A stretch of DNA of 64,000 bases from Diaporthe sp. PMI_573 (lineage: Eukaryota; Ascomycota; Sordariomycetes; Diaporthales; Diaporthaceae): positions 310,001 through 374,000 of the forward strand of contig JAJTUP010000029.1 in assembly GCA_021399435.1 (NCBI GenBank). The letters are read 5' to 3'. The notes beneath the pieces were generated by a model. That model saw only the letters and a list, made by a program, of their open reading frames with translations, searched no databases and had not been told where the DNA came from. Positions within the stretch are counted from its first letter, which is position 1, and each line of letters starts with the position of its first letter. This document shows positions 56,769-64,000 of the stretch, one piece after another. Both the position numbers and the translations under genes were made by a program.

Positions 56769-56958
56769 AGCGCAGGAGCGGAACCTTCCTGATTCATTGC
56801 TACACGCATTAGTAATACCGAGTATTATTAGACACATAATGGGTCCCATTTGATTACTGATTGTCCAGGACAAAGCACACTATTCCAATTTGCATTCATT
56901 GTTGACAGAAGGCACTCTGACAATACTATCAGAAACGCTTGCTTCATATCTTGCTATC

Positions 56959-57897
56959 ATGGATACATACTCAAATTTCGCGGGAGTTCCCGCCATCGAT
57001 GCCTCGATCCTGAACGAGGAGCCCTCAGCCGACCGCAAGAAGCTCCTTCAGCTTCTCGTTGCCTCTCTTTCCACATATGGTGCGATCAGGATTACGGGGC
57101 ATGGCATTGCTGCGCACAAAATACAGCGAGCATTCGAATCGGTAATTGTGCCCAATACACTGTTTCTGATGAGTTCCATGACTAACACTACTAGATAGAG
57201 TAAAGAATTCTTCAGTTTCCCAAAGCAATTGAAATCATCAGCGGCAGGTTCATGTTCGGAGAATGGGTTGTGCCGTGGTTATAGGGAGCTGCAGGTGCAC
57301 ACCGGAGATGAGACGACCACAGCATATGAATATGTAAGTGGAAAAGAATAATCATGATGCTGCCCCCAGCCGCGTCTTGTACTGATTTCACGTGTCTAGG
57401 AATCCTTCTCAGCAGGCCCTTCATACGACAGGCAAGCTCCGACGCCCTGGCCTATAGGAGTGCGCGGAGACACCTTTAAGATGATGATGCAGGCCTTCAA
57501 CCGAGAATGTGCCAGCCTACACTACGATCTACTTCAGATCATCGAGGAGGCCCTGGGGCTCTGGGACGACGAGCTAGCATCTCGTTGGTCCCACAGGAAT
57601 GGTGAAGTCCGTACCAAGCACCGGACTTCTAGCCTCAAGGGAGCAATTGAAGGTTTAATGACGGGATTGCCAGAAGGGAGAGGTATTCACCCTATGCTTA
57701 TGTTGGTATTCCAAGAGACGAGGGGCGGGGAACTCGTCGTCGTCTGCGGCACCAGGATTCGAAAATGGATTCAGAATCAACTATGGTCATCATCTGGCAC
57801 GAAGACAAGGCCGCAAGCTGAAGAATGCGTATGTCTACGGCCTTCCAAGTACTCGTTGGACTTTGTGGGGTATGAGGACATGCATAATACGAGTTGA
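56959..57897 (+). CDS. 2-oxoglutarate/Fe(II) oxygenase-like protein, active site not found
   Basis: Model: exons 56959-57141, 57199-57333 and 57400-57897 (271 aa). The N-terminal part is a good match to the DIOX_N region of plant/fungal 2OG oxygenases: PAIDASIL, YGAIRITGHGI, SSKEFFSFPKQLK, LCRGYRELQ. It continues with a helical segment (LLQIIEEALGLWDDELAS). The core that should hold the iron ligands H-x-D reads GIHPMLMLVFQETRGGEL: the His is there but the Asp is missing, as if a few residues between HP and ML were lost. The distal His-Arg-Val motif is also not seen, and the C-terminal ~60 residues do not resemble the family. The gene is therefore probably non-functional as an oxygenase or a decaying copy. 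Its promoter still carries palindromes shared with hydrolase 2. Confidence 0.6.
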
Positions 57898-58377
57898 GGT
57901 GAGATGGGGAGGGCTGTAAATTGTCACAAAGCGTATATACATAATTATAGCGATGCCATTCTATTCTTTATTTCCGAACACCTTGCTTGTCTCAGATGTA
58001 AGCTCAGAGTTTCTACCCATTGACAACACAGGCCGAGAATTCGCTACACAAGGCCTCGTAGAGCAACTTTCATGTAGCGATTTCTCAATCCTACCCACGG
58101 ATTTTCTCCACGCAACGGAGACACACCAAGATTCTCATACAGTGCATCTCACACACGTCTACTGCACGAAAACATTTACCGCATATCACCAAATTTACAA
58201 GTCATCAATCTAACTAGCCATGTCTTTTTGATTTCGTGAGGCTAAATTGACCTAGGCATCTGCGGATATCTGAGTTCCGGGCTGGTGTTTTTGCCTGAGT
58301 CAGTGCATGTCTCAGTCCCGCATACCAACTCTTACTGCAGAATACGACTGGTTCTGGAGGCACTCGCAGTAGATAGA

Positions 58378-58387
58378 GTGGTGCCAC
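58378..58387. promoter_or_regulatory. Cluster palindrome copy (TG centre)
   Basis: GTGGTGCCAC, about 390 bp upstream of the FAS alpha ATG; first of a pair. Confidence 0.65.
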
Positions 58388-58405
58388 ATCCCGGGCCGCC
58401 GAAGA

Positions 58406-58415
58406 GTGGTACCAC
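58406..58415. promoter_or_regulatory. Cluster palindrome copy (TA centre, perfect palindrome)
   Basis: GTGGTACCAC, 28 bp from the preceding copy and about 360 bp upstream of FAS alpha. Confidence 0.65.
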
Positions 58416-58776
58416 CATTTCCAGCCTATGCCACGCGCCCAGCCCTGCGTGCATGCAGCCAGCCCATGCCATGTTGGGGTGGGACTACCGCCCCTTTGGA
58501 GCCACCGATGCTAAGTGGCAGCAGACATGGGCCCTTCAACTGTAAGACAATTTCAATACTAACTGTAGTAATTAACCTATAATCGCAGGTGATATACTCG
58601 TTATGAACCTCTTGAAGACCACACATCTTGCACTACAACAGAGTTGAAAGAGGACATACGAGCTGTGGTCCTTAATTATTCACTTTCCTTTCTTTTCACC
58701 ACGCTCAAGCTCTGCATACGTTTTTTTAACAGGACCGACGAACTCACTGCCGTCGGATTAGTGTCACTCTCGCAAG

Positions 58777-61700
58777 ATGGCGAACAAAACAGTACGAAGT
58801 GGAGGCCAAATGGAGAATGAGGTGGCCTACGAAATGGTGCTTGCTCTGCTTGAGTACGTTCTCTTCGCAGTGCACGAGGCTCTCGCAAACTTAACGAAAG
58901 AATTATGCTGATATCTCTTCACCTTTGCTGCAGGCACCAACTTTCGTCGCCAGTCCAATGGTAGGTCTATCTGCACCGAATTCCCGTTGATGGTCGACAT
59001 GACTAACAGCCAACCTCAGGATTGCCACGCAAGACTCGTTGTTGAGCATGCAAAAAGAGCACCAGCGATATGTCGAAATAGGCCCCTCAAACACCTTGAG
59101 CACTATGATGAAGAAGACGATGGCTCAGATAGGCGATTCCGGAGATGAGAAAGAGCTCCCCGAATGTCTAACGTATGCGGACGAGTTGGAGGCGATTCGG
59201 AAAGCAGCTGAGCCTGAGCCCGAGGTCGAGGACGAAGAGGCCGCTCCGGATGCTCAACCGGAAAGCGTTCCGGCACCATCTGTGCCAGCACCAACGCCTG
59301 TCGCTGCCCCCGTTGTGCAAGCCGCAGTCGTGGCAGAAATCGAAGATGCGCCTCCTACCGCTGCAGAAGCTGTTGTGACAATCGTGGCTGCTGGACTCAA
59401 AATGGCCAGAGAAGCTGTCGATGTCACCCAATCAGTCAAATTTCTCGCCAAAGGTCAGTTCCACACCATCCCATGACTTGTTCTTGAACAGATGTCTGAC
59501 TCCAATCCACTGTTCAGGAAGATCTGCCCTGCAGAATGAAATTGTTGGCAACCTATCAGCGGAATTCGGACAAGTGCCCGAGGCCGTGGAGACAACACCA
59601 ATCACAGAGCTGTGCCAGGACCTGCAAAGGACATATTCGGGCAAGCTCGGCGCTTTCCTGAATGAATGGCTCGCGAAGAGGTTTTCGGCAAAGCTGGCCC
59701 CATCAGTTTCAGTCTCCAAGCTGCGCGCGCGTCTGAGGAATTCATACGGCCTGAAGCAGGGCCACCAGGACTCGTTCCTCTTGACGATGAACTTTGACGA
59801 CATCTCATCGAAGCACACCGATGAACAGGAGTCATGGAAAATAATTCAGCAGTGGGCGGATTCGTTCATGCGCGCACGTGGCCTGCAGCGCGTGGAAGCT
59901 CAAGTCCAGCAACAAGGCGCGGCTCAACCTGGCTCGCAAACAGAACAAGTCAACAGCCCACAACTTGCTAAATTCGCCTCAGACTTGGCAGCCCTGATGT
60001 CAAAGCATTTCAATGACTCAACCGCCGACCAGACGCAGGACGTCGACACTGAGTCCAATGACGATGCGGAGATAGCAAAGCACCTTGCTGGCGAACTTGG
60101 CGCAGAGTTCATCTCTGGCACGAAGTCCTACTTCAAGCCAGAAATGGTCTACAGATACCAGTCCGGGTGGAACTGGGCCGTTCAAGACCTCTACGTCACA
60201 TTGTCAGGAGTCATCACGCGCGTGGGAACCATTTCGGATGAAGACCTTCAGCTCTGGATCCAGGCTCAGTGTGAACGTCTGCGGGAAAGGAGAACCGACA
60301 GGCTCATCCAGTGCGCGCAATACCTGATGGAGAAATGGGAGAAGGAGAATGAGTCCAAGACGTCGCAGCATTGTCTCCTGCTGCTACGAGACATCCTGAG
60401 GGACGACGAGACACTTTCTGCCGCAAAGCTGCAATCATACGTCTCGCCCACCCGGAAGTCAATTCCCAAGACCAGGATCTCCGAGGACGGTGAGATCACC
60501 TACAGAGAGGTGCCCGCCGAAGCCATGACCCTAAGCAACAAGCCGCTCCTGTCGGAGCAGAACAGTTCATGGGATTCAGTTCCCACCTCTGATAGTGGTG
60601 AGGATACTTCGGGCTCGCTGGTTTCTGGCGGGCTGTGGCCGGTCCGACTTCTTACAAAGGGCAAGGCCGGCGAGTGGGAGACCAACCCTAACTTGACTAG
60701 CCAGCTACACGAGGCCGAGAGGCACCTGGGAATCGAGAAGGCCCTTCCGGTCGAGGGCACGACGCTGATTATCGGGGCTGGGCAGCGTTCCATCGGCTTC
60801 ATGCTCGCTCGCCTTCTGCTCCAGGCGGGCGGTCGCGTTGCGCTGTGCACGGGTCGCTTGACTCCTGAGAACAGGAAGGTCATCTCGCAGATGTACGCAG
60901 AGTCCGCGAAGCCAGGAGCCGAGCTGGTACTGCTGCCGTTCAACCAGGGCAGTGTTCAAGACATCGCCAACATGGTCAACTACATAAACGACACCCTTGG
61001 ATGGGAGATCGACCATCTGGTGCCCTTCGCAGCTATTTCCACGAACGGGAAGAACCTCGAGGACATCGATTCGGTCTCTGAGCTCGCTCTTCGTATCATG
61101 CTGACCAACACCCTCCGGCTCATGGGGAGCATTGTTGGTTCGAAGCGGCGTCGCAACATCCTCAACCACGCCACGCAGGTCCTGGTTCCCCTGTCACCCA
61201 ACCACGGCCAGTACGGCAATGACGGGCTCTACGCCGAGTCCAAGCTGGCGCTGGAGGCACTTCTCAACAAGGCTGCATCGGAGCCCTGGGCTGACTCTAT
61301 GTCTATCTGCGGCGTGAGGATGGGTTGGGCCAGGGGGACCGGGCTGATGACGACCAACGACATCTTTGCCGAGAGCATCGAAAAGCTCGGCGCCAGGACC
61401 TTCTCAGCGGAAGAGATGGCTACCCTGCTGGCACTTGTCATGACGCCCGATGTGACCGAGGCTTGCACCATGGAGCCTGTTCTCTGCGACTTTACCGGCG
61501 GCCTTGGGGCAGTCCCCGGCTTGGGAAGCCAGATCGCTTTGATACGTGACTCCATCCAAGACAAAGTGGCTCTCCGGAAGCTGCTCAAGCAGGAGGCGGA
61601 ACACGACGAGAATGTCCTTAACAGTCGATCCAAGAAGGCACAAACTTTGTCGCCGTCGGAGACCCGAGCCAAGATGCACAACCCTTTCCCTGTCCTCCCC

Positions 61701-63887
61701 GAGAGCTACGAAAATGCAATCCCCCGCAACGCGTCTGATGTGAAGGATCTGTACGACCTCGACTCTATGGTTGTCATCACGGGCTTCGGGGAGATCGGCT
61801 CGGCAGGTAGCTCTCGGACCCGGTGGGAGCTCGAGGCCGAGGGCCAGTTCTCCATCGAGGGCTGCATCGAGCTTGCGTGGATGATGGGTTTCATCAAGTA
61901 CGAGAGGCGCCGCCTCCACAACGGCAAAGACGCCGGCCCAGGATGGGTTGAGGCCGAGTCTGGCGCTCCTATCAAGGACCTGGATGTGAAGGCCAAGTTC
62001 GAGGCACGAATCCGCGAGCACACCGGCCTTCGGATCCTCGAGACGGACTCTGACGAGTGGGCCAACCCGGACCCGCGACTGCGGAACATGCTTCACGAGG
62101 TCGGTACGCAAGAGGACCTGCCGCCCTTTGACTGCTCGTCCCAAGCGGCAGAGGACCTCAAGAAGCGCCACGGGGACGCGGTCGAGGTGTTGAGTGACGA
62201 TGGTTCGTCTGCTTCGGTGCGCATCCGCAGCGGTGCGACCATCTTTGTGCCCAAGGCAATCAACACGGCCTTCTTCGTAGGTGGCCAGGTCCCACAAGGA
62301 TGGGACGCCGCAAGGTACGGCATTCCCCAGGAGATAGCGGCGCAGACTGATCGCCCTGGACTGTTTGCGCTGGTGTGTGCTGTCGAGGCGTTCCTCAGCG
62401 CGGGAATCACAGACGTCTATGAGCTGTACAAGTACATCCACGTGTCCGAGGTCGGAAACACCATCGGTTCCGGTGCAGGCGGTCTCCCGGCTTTCCATAG
62501 GATGCACGAGCATCGTCTTTTGGGGAGAGAAGTCCCGAACGATAACCTCTCGGACGTCTTCGTCGGCACCGCCGCGGCATGGCTGAACTTACTCCTGCTT
62601 TCGGCGTCTGGCCCAATCAAGACGGGCGCGGGAACGTGTGCTACCTCGTTGGAGTCGCTCGACACCGCTTGTGAGCTCATCAGCTCCGGCAAGACCAAGG
62701 TGTGTGTGGCCGGTGGATACGACATCTTCTCACGGCCTATTTACTATGAGTTCGGCGAGATCAATGCCATCATAGACGCTGCTCACGACGAGGAGTGTGG
62801 GCGGGCACCCAACGAGTCGTCGAGGCCGTTCACCACCACTCGTAGCGGCTTCGTCCTCGCTGAGGGTATAGGCATGCAAATTTTGGCCAGTGCATCACTG
62901 GCCCTGGAGATGGGCCTTCCCATCTACGGTATCGTAGCCATGACCCATATGGCATCCGACAAGCTGGGCAGATCAGCCCCAGCCCCAGGTCGTGGTATCC
63001 TCACCGCGGCCAAGCAACCGAGCAGTCTGAGCGGAGGCACAAAGGGCCTCATGGACATATCGATGCGGTCCAAGCTGGTCAAGGCGGCCGTGAACGACAT
63101 CGAATCCAGAAGCAAGGCCCAAGTCGAAGCTGTCGCCGCCGCCGACAGCACAATGACAGCAGAGGATGCCGACGCGTGCGTTCAGAGCCTCAAAGCTGCT
63201 GCAGAACTCGAGAAGAAGGCGGTCCGCCGGACCCTTGGACAGGATTACTGGAAGAGCAACCCGGCGATATCACCCCTCGCGGGCTCGCTGTCCGTGTTCG
63301 GGCTGACGATCGACGACCTCACCTTCGCCTCCCTCCACGGCACAGCGACCAAGCTCAACGACATCAACGAGGCCGCGACGGTGGACCACCAGATGCGACA
63401 CCTGGGACGGCGCAAGGGCAACCCCCTCTTCACCATCGCCCAAAAGTCCGTCATCGGCCACGGCCTCGGCGCCTCAGGCGCGTACGCCATCAACGGCGGC
63501 CTGCAGGCCATGCACGCGGGCCTGATCCCGGGGAACCGCAACGCGGACGACATCGACAAGAAGCTCGAGGCGTACGACTCGCTGCTGCTGACGAACGAGA
63601 ACGTCAGGCTGCGCGACGAGGACATGAAGGCCTTCTCGGTGACGTCGTTCGGCTTCGGGCAGAAGGGCGCGCAGGCGATCCTCGTCAACCCGCGGTACCT
63701 GTACGCCGCCATCGACGAGGACAGGTACAATACCTACCGCGCCAAGCAGGTCCGGCGCTCCAGGCTCGCAGCCAGGGAGTTGGACCGGGGCCTGCACGGC
63801 CAGAACATGTTCAGGGCAAAGGAGGAGTTGCCGTATGTGGGTGACGAGTATGAGTTCATGCTCGATCCATCCGCACGGCGTCCATAA
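58777..63887 (+). CDS. Fatty acid synthase alpha subunit, secondary-metabolism type without PPT domain
   Basis: Model: exons 58777-58853, 58934-58960, 59020-59453 and 59518-63887 (1635 aa). The three short introns rebuild the typical N terminus (HQLSSPVQWIATQDSLL...VEIGPSNTLSTM). Order: N-terminal transferase stub; Ala/Pro/Glu linker; ACP with carrier Ser182 (AKGRSALQNEI); ketoreductase with IIGAGQRSIG and Tyr751 (GLYAESK); ketosynthase with Cys1220 (GTCATSLES), His1453 (SLHGTAT) and His1494 (VIGHGLGASG). The protein stops about 70 residues past the ketosynthase (RAKEELPYVGDEYEF). The C-terminal phosphopantetheinyl transferase domain of housekeeping FAS alpha (about 1850 aa) is therefore absent, and the ACP must be activated by another enzyme. 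Shortened alpha subunits are known for polyketide-starter FAS (StcJ/HexA type). It should form a complex with the FAS beta of this cluster. Confidence 0.93.
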
Positions 63888-64000
63888 ACGTGCGAACGCA
63901 GATAGGGGGGGGGCAAGGAAGATGGTGGTCACAAACTCTATTTCCACGCATAAATGTGGCTCTTATGCGTGGCGTGTGTCGAGACTTCCCGTCCTCCACG

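Larger units (their letters stand above)
56359..56958. other. Divergent promoter, hydrolase 2 / oxygenase-like gene
   Basis: This 600-bp region carries two palindrome copies. A small open frame 56585-56809 minus overlaps them and is not called. Confidence 0.6.
57898..58776. other. FAS alpha promoter region
   Basis: This is 880 bp between the oxygenase-like gene and FAS alpha (both plus). It is AT-rich on the left and has a palindrome pair at 58378-58415. No further gene is supported. Confidence 0.6.

Noticed and set aside
1..64000. CRISPR arrays, transposon ends, rRNA genes and viral remnants
   Set aside because: No regularly spaced repeats, terminal inverted repeats, rRNA-like sequence or transposase/reverse transcriptase frames were seen.

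Overview
The window reads as chromosomal DNA of a filamentous ascomycete (Pezizomycotina, most likely Sordariomycetes). Genes are split by short 50-150 nt GT-AG introns, often with CTAAC/CTGAC branch sites near the acceptor. Families typical of that group are present: a fungal hybrid histidine kinase, a 2EXR protein, a CorA-like protein with many small exons, a DHA2-type MFS pump, fungal two-subunit FAS and a multimodular NRPS. No RNA gene, CRISPR array or intact transposon was seen. All gene models were built by eye from reading frames and splice sites, and residue numbers refer to those models.

Left arm (1-25.9 kb), general genes: a cut-off AAA ATPase; a GAF/hybrid histidine kinase (minus strand); a Cys-rich single-span surface protein; a membrane-anchored TAP-type alpha/beta hydrolase; a 2EXR protein; two related protein kinases facing away from each other (13.4-15.6 kb minus, 17.6-20.4 kb plus); a CorA-like membrane protein; and a type II membrane protein resembling O-fucosyltransferases.

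Right arm (26.1-63.9 kb), a secondary-metabolite cluster: a branched-chain-aminotransferase-like gene without the catalytic lysine, an alpha/beta hydrolase, an MFS efflux pump, an SREBP-type bHLH regulator, FAS beta, a CxxC flavoprotein oxidoreductase, a 3281-residue NRPS (T-C-C*-A-T-C-A-T-C), a second alpha/beta hydrolase, an eroded 2-oxoglutarate oxygenase-like gene, and FAS alpha. Inferred pathway: the dedicated FAS pair makes a special acyl chain. It is either loaded on the free N-terminal T domain of the NRPS or converted to an amino-acid building block. The two near-identical A domains then add two similar residues, and the terminal C domain releases or cyclises the product. The gene set recalls the FAS/aminotransferase/MFS content of the HC-toxin and apicidin clusters, but the NRPS layout differs and I cannot name the product.

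The most striking signal is a short palindrome, GTGGNNCCAC (mostly GTGGT-N-CCAC). It occurs 13 times between genes, plus one 9/10 copy, only between 26.1 and 58.4 kb. It lies in the upstream region of almost every cluster gene, and I found none in the first 26 kb. The cluster bHLH protein has the SREBP-type tyrosine in its basic region, known to allow binding to CCAC-type half-sites, so it is the obvious candidate reader. One pair of sites at 28.6 kb has no recognisable target gene.
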